Source: Atrina japonica (lineage: Eukaryota > Mollusca > Bivalvia > Pterioida > Pinnidae). Taken from it: a stretch of DNA of 64,000 nt. Made by a program: the position numbers and the translations under genes. A model generated the notes under the pieces. The model was not told the DNA's origin, made no database searches, and worked only from the letters and a program-made list of their open reading frames with translations. Below, one piece after another: positions 48,941-58,169 of this stretch (position 1 is its first letter; each line of letters opens with the position of its first letter). The DNA lies in the NCBI GenBank assembly GCA_030159075.1, contig BROG01000232.1, positions 496,001 through 560,000 on the forward strand, given 5' to 3'.

Positions 48941-50230
48941 CTAAGATATAACGCTCACGAAACGGCCGTTCGACATGTTGATCTGTCCATCTTTGACGAC
49001 GAAAATGTAAACGTCCAAGGGATCGGTATCAGTTTCGGGAGTTCTCTCGATTCGGACGGAAACACCTTCGCTATGTTTTGAAGCTTACGACCGTACCGTG
49101 TAGATGATTTTCCGGTGTCGTTCGTAAATCTAACCAGAGACCAAAATGATTTTTGAGATATTTTCCTAGAGTTATTTCACTCAACAGTTCCTTGGCGATT
49201 AATTCTGTGATGTTTTCGCGATTCAAGGAAGCCATGAAAAACTTTTTAATTTCTTCGAATTGGTGATGAAGTCTCATTCCGGCGGAGAAGAGTTGGTTCG
49301 GTTGTCCCTCAATGGTTGTTTCCACTTTGGTGATTCTCGGATTATAAAAAAGTTTCCGGATCATTTTTAGAAATATCTTTGAAGAGAAACAGAATACCCG
49401 AGAGAGAATGTGCGGGGGTGTTTATTTGATAATTGAGAACGGTGTCTGATTAACTCATCGTAGTTTTGCGATATCGCAATATTTGGTTGAAGTAATAAAC
49501 GTGGTCTCCCGCATACCTCTGTCTGATGCTGCGAGCGAACATGTCGTCGGTAATTTTTTCGAATTCCAAAGCGATGTTGGTTACCTTATAACTAATCGTT
49601 TTATCGGCATCGTCGGGGTCTGTCGAGACGACGTGTTTAACATCGTTAAATGTTAACATGTATTCTAATCTATCTTGTAATCCAGCTTGATAAAAGGGTT
49701 CGCTCGTTTTCCAAGATTTCGAAATCAAGGGAATACAAAATCGATTACCGAGAACGTGCCGCGCCAATTACGTAGTATTCGTTACTATCGAGAGGCATTG
49801 CATATTTGAAGGGTTTTGCCCTTAATTTATTTAGATCGTCACTCTGTATTCCCTGATAGATCATATTACGTCGTTCTATTTTCCAAAGATCGTTATAGAC
49901 TAAAACTTTATCGGCATCGTCGATGGTTTGAACGGTATTTCCCGAAAGCTTCACTTCAATTTTTTTGACGATGTTACGTCCCAAATTATTATAAACACTC
50001 GTTTTAGTAAGATCACCACCTTCTACAACGACTTCCATATCAAAGCATAGTCTCGTACTTCTGGGAACGATGACGTCGTTTTCGCTCAAATTGGGAAAAC
50101 GAATCGTTAACGTTTGGTTTTCTTCGATACTCGAGGGAGTATTGGTAATGGTCACCGTTTGACGAATGCCTTTTAGACCGAAGGGAGTACGCAATTTTCT
50201 GTCGGGGTTTAATATATTGCCGTAATTCAT
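48941..50230 (-). pseudogene. Polinton major capsid protein (hexon-like, double jelly roll), frameshifted
   Basis: It would form the capsid shell. The start is ATG at 50,230 (MNYGNILNPDRKLRTPFG), preceded by TATAAAAAC. Family blocks follow in order: VYNNLGRNIVKKIEVKLSGN and VLVYNDLWKIE (first frame, to 49,745), FEKITDDMFARSIRQRYAGD (49,450-49,767), NTPAHSLSGILFLFKD (about 49,400), SAGMRLHHQFEEIKKFF and FGLWLDLRTTPENHLHG (49,071-49,364), and a last strand VYIFVVKDGQINMSNGRF to TAG at 48,941. At least four frame changes are needed, several at short homopolymers. Total span matches a protein of about 430 residues. The ATPase begins immediately after it, as usual in Polintons. Confidence 0.85.
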
Positions 50231-50277
50231 GTTTTTATAGAGATAAGATAAATTTTTAAATCGATTATAAAAACATG
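50228..50277. promoter_or_regulatory. Divergent start-codon promoter pair between capsid and coiled-coil genes
   Basis: TATAAAAACATG occurs on both strands, ending in the two start codons (50,228 leftward, 50,277 rightward), with only 44 bp between the ATGs. The same TA-rich motif directly precedes other ATGs of the element. It is read as a shared promoter type with almost no 5' UTR. Confidence 0.6.
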
Positions 50278-51530
50278 GATGAAGATATTGTTTTTGACAA
50301 TCCCACTTACGACGATGATGATGTTGATGCCACGGATGATACGACTTACGATGATAATACGGCGGAGACGTCTTTCATCGATAATACGGAAGGTCCTAAA
50401 TGGGCCGGTGGAGAAGATGTGCCCCCCTAAATAGATGCTAATAACTTAGCGCCCAAAGAAGATACTGCGGCATTAGTGGAGAAATGGAAAAAGAAAAGAT
50501 CTAAATTTGGTATTAAAGCTTCTTACGAATTTAAATCATCGAAACAAGGTGATTTATGGGTAAAATGGAAGAACGAATGGGTAAGATTAACGCTTAAAAA
50601 TGGGCGCGGTTTTTATGAGGTCAGCACTTTGAAGAAGAAAGGTGTTATTTTTCTTAAAGCAATGGGTATGATTGATGAACTTACTGTACAACAACTCAAA
50701 AAAACATTATCTAATGTTAATGAAGTAGAGGAAAATATAGAAATGTATAATTTAGATGATGAAACGAGTGTTAAACAATATAATGAAGGAGTAGATAGTT
50801 TATTGACTAGTATGCAAGATCTCCGCGAGGAAATAATGAAAGACGCGGAACTACTACCCATGAGAGAATTGCTGGGGTTGGATAAAAGTTTAAGAACCAT
50901 TCGCGGCTCATTACGCGTTCAAGCATCCAAAAAAGTAGAATTAGAACGAACGTTATCGCAATGGAAAAAAGACCTCGAAAACATTCCCGGTGACAGAGAA
51001 CGCATCGAGAGAGAGATAACCAAAACCCAAAACGAACTAGATGGTGTGAACGAAAGTCTCGACATCCTAAACGGAAATTTAAAATCGCATTAACCGGTGT
51101 AAAAGAAACCATTAGAGGATTACTCGACGATAATCTCCCTTTGAGAGAAAGAATCGCCAATCTGTTCAAAGAACAGGGAATTACCATTTTTAGCGTTTTA
51201 ACCGCCATTGGAATGACTGTCGCGTTTTTAGTCGAATTATTGATACCGGATGTCAAACCGATTAAACCGCCACCTCCTCCACCATCCAACAAAGAGGGTG
51301 GATTACAGGAATGGCTTAAAAAACAGCTATAATCGGTTGGAAAACTGCTCGCGAGATTGGCTACCAAATTCGGCGAAGCGTTACCGGGTATATTAGGCTC
51401 CATCGTTTCCTGGATCTTATCGACACTCGGAAAAACTGCAATTTGGTTGGGAGAACATCTGTGGATATTGGGCATGGCCGTTGTCGGTTTGTTGTTAACG
51501 AAACTCGACGAAGAGAAGAATAGAAAATAA
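50275..51530 (+). pseudogene. Polinton coiled-coil and hydrophobic-tail protein, broken
   Basis: Start MDEDIVFDNPTYDDDDVDAT, strongly acidic. An in-frame TAA at 50,428 interrupts. The same frame then runs 50,431-51,093 as a charged segment with a long coiled coil (about 50,690-51,080: LQQLKKTLSNVNEVEENIEM-type heptads). A frameshift near 51,080 follows. The next frame has RERIANLFKEQGITIFSVLT and a hydrophobic helix, a proline spacer, QEWLKKQL, a second TAA (51,330), and then a C-terminal block GEALPGILGSIVSWILSTLG and HLWILGMAVVGLLLTKLD. This C-terminal block is highly characteristic of an uncharacterised Polinton protein of many invertebrates. A membrane or virion-internal role is inferred. 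Confidence 0.75.
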
Positions 51531-52121
51531 CGATAGAACGAAAATTACAGTTTTTTGACTTTCGTGATCGTCTTGTTTTTGTGGTGGTTTAATCTGTTTA
51601 GGTGGTTTAATCTGTTTAGGCGGTTTAATCTGTTTGAGAGGTGATGGGGTGAACGTTTTCGCGTTAAGATCGACGTTCGTTCCCGGTTTTGTCTTTTCGG
51701 GTGCGATCAAGATTTTCGTTATTGATAATTGGCGATAATTTTTATCGATTTCAGCCCCATGTTGGCTGGGTAACATGTAAAGTCCCGGACAAAATCGAGG
51801 GATGACAAAATCGAGTTTGGAATTTGCATATCTTAGCTGACAATTTTCGTAGCGAGAAATATCGGACCCGGGTAAAATCGAGAGGTCTATTAATATCGCC
51901 CGTCCTCGACATTGAATAATCGAAAAAATTGTTTTTTGGGCGCGGCGTCGAGCGAGGTGGCACCCGGCATCCACGATCGACGCCCTCGTTTGCGTCAACA
52001 TGGCGTTCTTGAGCGCCAAAACTGCCCAGGCGGAAAACACGAATGGAAGCGCCCAATCTGGCAAGACCGGAAGTGTGGGAATCTTCTGAGCGGTTTTTGC
52101 GAAAAAAAAAAAAACAAAAAA

Positions 52122-52157
<36 letters not shown>

Positions 52158-52451
52158 ACAAGTAGACCATTTCGTATAAAAAAAAAAGACAAAAAAATTA
52201 ATATTTTCCGACCCCCCCCCCGATGGTTCCCTTGACCCCCCCCCCCCCCCTTTCCAATCCCCCCCGTTTGTCGACCGATATACCCCAAATTCGCGACATA
52301 TTCGTTCGTACGCCGAAACGTCTATGGTGTTTGTGTAGTGATTGAAATCGGAATCACTGGGCAGTGGAACGGCTATTTCCTTCAAGATCCTTCTAATTTG
52401 ATAGTAAACGTGAAATTGAAAGAACGATTTCGACAGTTTGTCGTTTCCCAT
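51495..52451 (-). CDS. Polinton structural-type protein with C-terminal membrane anchor, homopolymer-expanded
   Basis: The frame spans 318 codons. The N-terminal FFQFHVYYQIRRILKEIAVP and DAYER-like SAYERICREFGVY, and the later SDISRYENCQLRYANSKLDF, belong to an uncharacterised Polinton family. In the middle a run of G codons (poly-C on plus) and a 40-residue Phe-rich stretch (poly-A on plus, 52,105-52,155) look inserted, yet the frame stays open. The C-terminus has a triple KQIKPP repeat and a hydrophobic end TVIFVLSLFSILLFVEFR, a tail anchor. The gene converges on the coiled-coil gene with a 36-bp overlap. The first ATG is uncertain because G-runs lie just upstream. The homopolymers may be assembly artefacts. 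Confidence 0.6.
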
Positions 52452-52693
52452 TCACCGCCCCCCCCCCCCCCCCCCCCCCCCAATGTCACACCGCATCCAG
52501 TCGTCCATGGCGTCCCCCCCCCCCCCCCCCCGCCCACCACTACCGCGCACCTGCCCCCCCACCCCCCCCGCCCCCCCCCCCCCACCCCCCAATTTAACCC
52601 CCTGCTCAGGTTCCGCCAGAAACCTCCAGTTACGGAATGTTGATACCACCGCGCCCCCCCCCCCCCCCCACCCGCCCACTCAACATCCCCCCC

Positions 52694-52915
52694 CTACCGC
52701 CCCCCCACCCGCCCACCGGCGTTATATTTCGAAGTTCCGTCTTCGAAGACGTTCGGGTTATTATACTTTACGAAAATATTCTCGAACGACGCGCGAAACT
52801 TTTTAGTCGTATTCCACCCCCCCGCGACGTCCCCCGCCCCCCCTCCCCCACCCCCCGAACCCCCCCCGACGTCGTAAGACGACAAATCCAAATCCTCCTT
52901 GTATTCGTAAAGCAT
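52694..52915 (-). pseudogene. Fragment of an unidentified Polinton gene
   Basis: Between C-runs the minus strand reads LYEYKEDLDLSSYDV and, after a Gly-rich artefact-like run, FRASFENIFVKYNNPNVFED. Composition is protein-like and unlike the plus strand. It may be the upstream neighbour or N-terminus of the gene at 51,495-52,451. Not recognised with certainty. Confidence 0.35.
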
Positions 52916-52986
52916 TCATTCTTTTATTTAATCCCCCCCCCCCCCAAATAAACCCCCGCCCCCCCCCCCCATAGTTATAAAAAAAC

Positions 52987-53510
52987 ATGTTTCATCTTCA
53001 TTACGAAATCGGTAAACCACCCTCCTCCCCCCCGTGAAATTATCTCCCAACCCCGATGCATCGCCCCCCCTAACGAGTGGTGTGTGGGAATAAAGTCCGT
53101 TCATTTTTGAAACGGTTTGTACAACATAAAACAAGATATTTCCATACAACACGCCAAAGGTAGAGCTAGACCGAGAATCCATACAGTGCACGCCGGATCG
53201 TACACGTTCAAAGATATACAACGAATTCTCATGAAATACCCCCCCCGCCCCCCGCCCCCCCTCACCCCCCCCCCCCTCCCCGAGAACCCCCCCCCCCCCC
53301 CCCCCCCCCCCCTCCCCCCCCCCCCCGCCCCATAGTTTTGGACAAAAATACGTTGAAAGTAAGACTCGAAGGCGACGCGGCCCCCTCCCCCTTCAAATTT
53401 GCTGCAGATTCCGCCGGAACTCAATAAGATTCTCGGAATAGGCGAAAACGATGCCCCCCCCGCCCTTTCGCCGGAACGTACCGTATCTATCAAGAAATAG
53501 CATAAACCTG
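52987..53510 (+). pseudogene. Polinton minor capsid (penton-like) protein, N-terminal part
   Basis: ATG at 52,987 is preceded by TATAAAAAAAC, the element's start motif. It begins MFHLHYEIGKP, the usual start type of the single-jelly-roll penton protein that fills the five-fold vertices. After C-run interruptions come NGLYNIKQDISIQHA, HTVHAGSYTFKDIQRILMKY (the PxGxY-DI-L turn of the family), DKNTLKVRLEG and ELNKILGIG. At least six frame changes coincide with C-runs. The C-terminal part appears 1.4 kb downstream. Confidence 0.7.
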
Positions 53511-54003
53511 CAACCACTGCAACCCCCCACCCCCCCCCCCCCCCCCCCCTACTTCCCCCCCCCCCCCCAAATTATTCGCCGGCAGGAGGCGGCGAATATA
53601 TTTCAAATTAAGTTAGGAAGTAGTATATGGAAGGAGCTGTTAGTTTCTTTTGAACGCGGAGTGGGGGGGGGTTGGGGGTCGTGGTCTGGCGCGGGGGGCG
53701 GGGGTGGGGGGGGGGTGGGGCGGGGAGTAATGACGTAGTCCCCCCCCCCCCACCCCTAATTTTATTTGAGGCAAAAACGCTATTCAATTTCAGATATGAA
53801 AGGATGTTGGTTTGTTTCATAAATAATCAGCATCTAAATTTTTTTAATGCAATTAAGGTATAATACCGCGATTCGCCCCCCCCCCCCCCCCCATTTTTGA
53901 ATCCCCCGACCATAACGATAAGTGGCGCCCGGAGACATTAGTCGAATGATGGGAGCACCCCCCCCCCCTCATTACGTGATTTGCTTTTGATTTGATAAAG
54001 AGC

Positions 54004-54318
54004 ATGAAGTTTAGTGGGACGACGGAAAATTTGGAACAAAACGTTTCCCCTTTATCGCCCCCCCCCGCCACCTCCTTTAAAATGATTTCGTTTGCCGCAA
54101 AACGGAATAAATATAACACCGCCTCCATAAAACGAAATGTGTCCCCGTATCCCCCGAAATACTTGAATGATTGGGGAGAACAACAGCAAAGTGAAAACGG
54201 GTCGGACGATTTACCGAAACAGACCTTATTACCGAAGCACACATTTTTACTTTTATTTCGACATAAAAACATCTGTAGTACATGTAGTTTGTCAAACATG
54301 TTAAAGTATAATATATAA
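54004..54318 (+). CDS. Hypothetical ORF between the two penton parts
   Basis: About 104 codons from MKFSGTTENLEQNVSP, with a C-run at 54,059. Basic and Asn/Lys-rich, ending near CSTCSLSNMLKYNI. I do not recognise it. It may be coding sequence of the penton gene out of context or a chance frame. Confidence 0.3.
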   Translation: MKFSGTTENLEQNVSPLSPPPATSFKMISFAAKRNKYNTASIKRNVSPYPPKYLNDWGEQQQSENGSDDLPKQTLLPKHTFLLLFRHKNICSTCSLSNMLKYNI

Positions 54319-54933
54319 TAAAATGTTACTTTTAGACACGAGTTTTGTGTAATAATGGTATAAAGTCAGAATTATCATGTTATAACAATGATCGAACCAA
54401 CTCTAGCCGGGCTAGGCCAACAATGAAACGAAACAGACTGGAATATGGACTTGTTTTAAAAAAATAATAATTCTGAATTATTCCATAAATTGTTTTTCTA
54501 AATTACGTTTTATATTCTTGATTATATATACTAATACTAAAATTTAATACATTTTCTTAAAAAAAAAATCCAAGTTCTTCACCATTGTTGACAACCATTA
54601 TGCAGAACAGTGAAAATTACTGCAACTATCATTTTTGTAAACTTTTACATATATAGACATTGCTTACATCGCTGATGTGTCAATTGCTATATAAACACTA
54701 CTAAAATGAATGATTACACTGGATGAATTTGACCAGGAACATGATGACCACTCCATTTCTCACTACTGTCTGTGAACTTGGAGTTAGTTGACGGGAAATC
54801 GCCGTTAAATTAGTTCTGTTGACTCTATTTTCACAAAAAATGTTTATCTGGTGGGACTTTTTGTCGTAATAGATATTAAGTAACTGAAAGCTTGCCTTCA
54901 TTTATTCCCAAACTTCCTTTGAAATACCTTTGG
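54319..54933. other. AT-rich non-coding insert within the penton region
   Basis: This 600-bp stretch has the composition of host DNA, not of the element's genes, and separates the two recognisable parts of the penton gene. It looks like an insertion, but I found no inverted repeat or target duplication. Confidence 0.45.
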
Positions 54934-55274
54934 CGGCGAATTGATGCTTTGCATCAAATTTTTCTTGTGTTCACTTAAAAGAACTTGCCGAGGGAGACAT
55001 GTTTGAAGACGGGCAACCGAATGATGTCGTCAAACCACTACCGTGTCCCAACGTTAAATTTTCCGAATTGTATACCGAAAACGTCGAACATCCCGTTTTT
55101 TTCAGGTTGAAACGCGATCGCATCACGGAATTAACGATAGACATAAAAGGACGAGCCACGGAGAAACTCGTCGATAATCACGGGTATCCCGTTCACGTGC
55201 TCTTAGAGTTTAAGAAAATTATTTTAAATAATAAAAAGGGATGTCTATGTCGGGATTTTATCACGAAGACTTAG
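54934..55274 (+). pseudogene. Penton-like protein, C-terminal part
   Basis: After an upstream TGA the frame reads CVHLKELAEGDMFEDG, then FSELYTENVEHPVFFRLKRD and ITELTIDIKGRATEKLVDNH, followed by YPVHVLLEFKKI. The LTIxIxDxxG...VxLxF pattern is the usual last beta strands of the penton family. It ends in the start of the next gene (34-bp overlap). Confidence 0.6.
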
Positions 55275-55582
55275 AAAGGGAAGAACTGGCGGCAGAACTT
55301 TTGGAAGACCTTAAAGAAGAGGTAACCAGCTTGATCAAAAATCGTCGCATCATGAACACGTTCCAATTCGACGTGAATAAAAACGGAAGACTCAGACCGT
55401 CACTGGGCATTAAGATGTTATTCGATGGTCACGTCTTTCGTCTCGGACTTTTGGGAGAATTAGACGTGACGTTAATCTTGAACGATGTCGAAAAAACAAC
55501 CTATCAAACGAAAAACGGCGACATCATAACGTTGAATCCTCCTCTGTGGGTGAAATCGGGAGACGTTTTAATTTTGGAGTGA
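55241..55582 (+). CDS. Small Polinton protein of unknown function (113 aa)
   Basis: Intact frame from ATG at 55,241 (ATAATAAAAAGGG before it) to TGA. An acidic helix (ELAAELLEDLKEEVTSLI) is followed by a beta-rich C-terminal half (FQFDVNKNGRLRPSLGIKML, NGDIITLNPPLWVKSGDVLI). It sits between the penton and the next Polinton gene in the same direction. Not recognised. One of the few uninterrupted genes. Confidence 0.6.
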   Translation: MSMSGFYHEDLEREELAAELLEDLKEEVTSLIKNRRIMNTFQFDVNKNGRLRPSLGIKMLFDGHVFRLGLLGELDVTLILNDVEKTTYQTKNGDIITLNPPLWVKSGDVLILE

Positions 55583-55660
55583 ATAAAAACTCAAAATCGG
55601 GGACTATCAACGGCGTCGTCGTATTAGACATATAAAAAATTTTCACGTATAAAAAAAGAG

Positions 55661-56250
55661 ATGAGTAAAAACCTATTATATCCGACATTAGAAAGCGATC
55701 CGCCAATAGAAAGCGATCCACAACAATATCGTTTACAACGAATCGGCGAAATCGAACAGACGTTTCGTCGAGAGATAGAAACGCGGAAGAGTATCCATAA
55801 AAAGTATAAACGAACGGTGAATACCGCAGATGGTGTCGACGCGGCTCTCATTTCGGGAGGTATCGTCGTCGGTGGACTTGGATTTCTCATTCCCATTGCA
55901 GGACTACCTCTCCAAATTGTAGCCTTGACTGTAGGTTCGGGTTAGGGTTAGCCATGAAAGGGATAAAGACGATTACTGCTGAGAGAAAATCGGAAAAAAA
56001 CACCTCAAGATCACTAAAACTCGCGGAGAGTAAACTTAATTCGATATCGGATTTGGTGAGTCGAGCACTCGAGGATGGGAAGATCTCGGACGAAGAATTT
56101 GCCACCATATCCCATGAATTGACCAAGTATCGCGAGATGAAAGATAAACTCTATTCTTCCCACTAGGTTCAAAAAAAGGAAGCGGACAACGAGACGGAGA
56201 ATTTACGCAAGCAGCTCCTAGACCTCGTAAACAAATCCGCTTCAAGATAA
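55661..56250 (+). pseudogene. Conserved Polinton membrane/coiled-coil protein, broken
   Basis: Start MSKNLLYPTLESDPP after TATAAAAAAAGAG. It has QYRLQRIGEIEQTFRREIET (coiled coil), KKYKRTVNTADGVDAALISG and a hydrophobic double segment (GGIVVGGLGFLIPIAGLPLQ). A frameshift near 55,940, at two telomere-like TTAGGG units, moves on to LKLAESKLNSISDLVSRALE and DGKISDEEFATISHELTKYR. An in-frame TAG at 56,164 is followed by 27 more family-like codons to TAA at 56,248. The SKLNSI..VS.AL.DG.ISDEEF block is highly conserved in invertebrate Polintons. Function unknown. Confidence 0.75.
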
Positions 56251-56278
56251 CTTTAGATTTTTTAATAAAATTTAAAAT

Positions 56279-56431
56279 ATGAAACGTTTTACCGAGATAT
56301 TACTGTTCGTGCTGTTGTTGTTTATCGTTTTATGGATTTTGCTAATATTATCCACGATATTATATATTTTACGCTTAGAACGTTATCGCATAGCGGAAAA
56401 ATGGTTAAGAAAAATTTTGCGGTCTTTGTAA
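56279..56431 (+). CDS. Single-pass membrane microprotein (50 aa)
   Basis: MKRFTEILLFVLLLFIVLW... is a hydrophobic helix of about 26 residues, then a basic amphipathic tail (LRLERYRIAEKWLRKIL). Intact, 28 bp after the previous gene. Not recognised beyond topology. Confidence 0.5.
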   Translation: MKRFTEILLFVLLLFIVLWILLILSTILYILRLERYRIAEKWLRKILRSL

Positions 56432-56460
56432 ATATAAAAAAATGTATATATATTAAAAAC

Positions 56461-56804
56461 ATGGATGTAGATGATGTATTAGCGAACGATATACCCAGCA
56501 AGAATATATCTACCAAAGACAGATTATCAGCTATCATCAGTTCCGGACGTTGCGCGTCATTTTTCTAGGAAAAGACGTGACCCTCTTCCGAATTGGAAAA
56601 GATGAACGGTAAGGAAAATCGAAAACCATGAGTCGTCTGTTAAACACTCGACTCGGCATGCGCCTGACCAAATCGATAGCAAAATTCCCTCATCTATCTG
56701 TATTCGCAAGGACTTAAACATTTTTTTTCGATCTCAAAGACGACGAACCCAAAATGATCGAGAAATTGAACGAAGATCCCTTCTTGGAACAATGCCATCT
56801 GTGA
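56461..56804 (+). pseudogene. Decayed small Polinton gene
   Basis: ATG at 56,461 with TATTAAAAAC before it. The first frame reads DVDDVLANDIPSKNISTKDR to SSGRCASF. Then in other frames LRVIFLGKDVTLFRIGKDER, a stop, MSRLLNTRLGMRLTKSIAKF and, after a T-run, DLKDDEPKMIEKLNEDPFLE. The sequence is protein-like across the whole span, but two shifts and one stop are present. It resembles a small uncharacterised Polinton gene; function unknown. Confidence 0.5.
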
Positions 56805-56957
56805 AAGTGTGTTTTAGTTTATATTACAAATACGGATCGGTATTAGCACCTCTCAGTATAGCCACAATTTCTAGCCGTCACATTGTTGATTTTTAAAAAA
56901 TCTGACGTTATAGAAAAACACGAAGATGAATCCGAGGTAGGAAATTAATAGGGGAAG

Positions 56958-57248
56958 ATGGAAATAAAGAAGAATCCAAAACGTATGGAAGCGGGGAAGA
57001 AGGGAGCCAAACGTAGATGGGGTAGCAATGCTAATAACAACGATAGCAATGCTTATAGCAACGATAGCAATGCTAATAGCAATGCTAATAGCAAAGATAG
57101 CAATGCTATTAACAACGACAGCTGGAAATGGGTAATTGGTGGACTCGCGGCTGTTGGATTTCTGGTCTACATAAAACCAGAACCAAAAGTAATTCAACCC
57201 AAAGTAATTCCAAAAGAATCAAAACCCAACGCCCATGAAATGTTTTAA
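56958..57248 (+). CDS. Small basic Polinton membrane protein (96 aa)
   Basis: MEIKKNPKRMEAGKKGAKRR is a basic start of a type common in Polintons (NPKRxxAGKKGxxxR). It is followed by a low-complexity Asn/Ser/Asp spacer built from AGCAATGCTA-type DNA repeats, one transmembrane helix (WVIGGLAAVGFLVYI) and a Pro/Lys tail. The frame is intact. Probably a virion membrane or DNA-associated protein by composition only. Confidence 0.6.
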   Translation: MEIKKNPKRMEAGKKGAKRRWGSNANNNDSNAYSNDSNANSNANSKDSNAINNDSWKWVIGGLAAVGFLVYIKPEPKVIQPKVIPKESKPNAHEMF

Positions 57249-57273
57249 ATAATTTTCTCTCTCTATTAAAAAG

Positions 57274-57511
57274 ATGAGTGAAAAAGATTTGGTAAACACT
57301 ACATATCACACAGTTTGTCAATACGGGACATGCCATCGGATACGCGCAACTCTCCAAGAAATTTTTTAAAAATGCCCAGTACCTAAGATGGATTTAGGAT
57401 CCAAAGGATTTCGGGATGATCATTCTCCAGTTTGCTCTCGCCTATTACACCAAGGGATCATGTTGGGTCAAAAGGGGAATCATTCCCGGCCGATTTCATG
57501 AAATAAAATAA
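57274..57511 (+). pseudogene. Small Polinton membrane-associated gene, frameshifted
   Basis: MSEKDLVNTTYHT after CTATTAAAAAG. A shift follows, then GHAIGYAQLSKKFFKNAQYL, a stop, and DPKDFGMIILQFALAYYTKG with KRGIIPGRFHEIK-stop. It has a small-protein layout with one hydrophobic helix. Not recognised with certainty. Confidence 0.4.
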
Positions 57512-57525
57512 AACCTTCTATTTAA

Positions 57526-58163
57526 ATGGCAACAATAGCGATGATGGTAGGTGGTGCATTGGTCAATGCCCCCCCCCCCCCTTGGCATTTTCTGGATCGC
57601 AATTTTTATTTTCGAATCACGAACGAGCAAAAAAGACAGGACGAAGCGATGGAAAAACTGACCAAAGCCAGAGACGAATGGAATCACAAACGTACGAAAA
57701 GATTAGATTTTTTAAACGAGAGATTGAAAAAAGAAGGACATGCATTACATAGGCGTCGGAAGCAAATTGAAAGTGGGGGGGCTAAACCAACTTAAAACAC
57801 ACACACGCCAGAAGTGGGGGGGGGGGGGGCTAAACCAACTTAAAACACACACACGCCAGAAACGTCTTGGGGGCTAAGCCCCAATTTTCAACACCTATGC
57901 CTATCTTTGCAAAAAAAGTGGGGGGGCTAAGCCTCCCCCTAGCCCCCCCCGGCTCCGACGCCTATGCATTATACACCTATAAAGAAGTAGATGCTGCAAT
58001 GTCTCTATACTCGCAGATGATGGGAGAAGAGGAGATGTCTCCAGAACCGGAATTTGAGCGATTTTTATCAACCCTCGAAGAGCAAAAAGATAAAGATAAT
58101 CCTCTTCGTGTTGATGGAACGGGGTTTGGTGTTTTACATCGTAAAAGAATATATTTCGTATAA
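57526..58163 (+). pseudogene. Conserved Polinton protein interrupted by a MITE
   Basis: N-terminal part: MATIAMMVGGALVNA, a C-run artefact-like interruption at 57,571, then EQKRQDEAMEKLTKARDEWN and KRTKRLDFLNERLKKEGHAL, a coiled coil. This is a widespread Polinton family in invertebrates. A 219-bp MITE (57,748-57,966) interrupts it. The frame resumes with YTYKEVDAAMSLYSQMM and PEPEF, then shifts to SDFYQPSKSK and a hydrophobic segment near 58,105-58,155. Function unknown; coiled coil plus C-terminal membrane segment. Confidence 0.7.
57748..57966. mobile_element. 219-bp MITE with 13-bp terminal inverted repeats
   Basis: CATAGGCGTCGGA at 57,748-57,760 and its reverse complement at 57,954-57,966, with CATTA duplicated on both sides (57,743-57,747 and 57,967-57,971). 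The interior is GC-rich, with GGGGGCTAAGCC-type palindromes and a direct repeat of GGCTAAACCAACTTAAAACA. This GGGGGGGCT-rich type is common in marine invertebrates. Non-coding. Confidence 0.85.
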
Positions 58164-58169
58164 AGTAAA

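Larger units (their letters stand above)
52200..54080. repeat. Segment riddled with poly-C/poly-G runs
   Basis: Roughly 25-30 runs of seven or more C on the plus strand (up to about 28) break up recognisable coding sequence. One G-rich stretch (53,660-53,730) has the opposite sense. Unique sequence between runs is normal for the element. Either genuine G-quadruplex-prone expansions or an assembly/base-calling artefact. Confidence 0.7.

Noticed and set aside
51912..52235. Lys-rich frame over the poly-A run opposite the 51,495-52,451 gene
   Set aside because: Shadow of the minus-strand gene and of the homopolymer.
52338..53335. Poly-proline and poly-glycine frames on both strands at 52.3-53.8 kb
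   Set aside because: They arise from C- and G-runs; the credible coding pieces are the non-repetitive segments between runs.
55935..55952. Telomere repeat (two TTAGGG units) as a sign of a chromosome-end event
   Set aside because: Only two units, inside a decayed gene; better explained as chance next to a frameshift.
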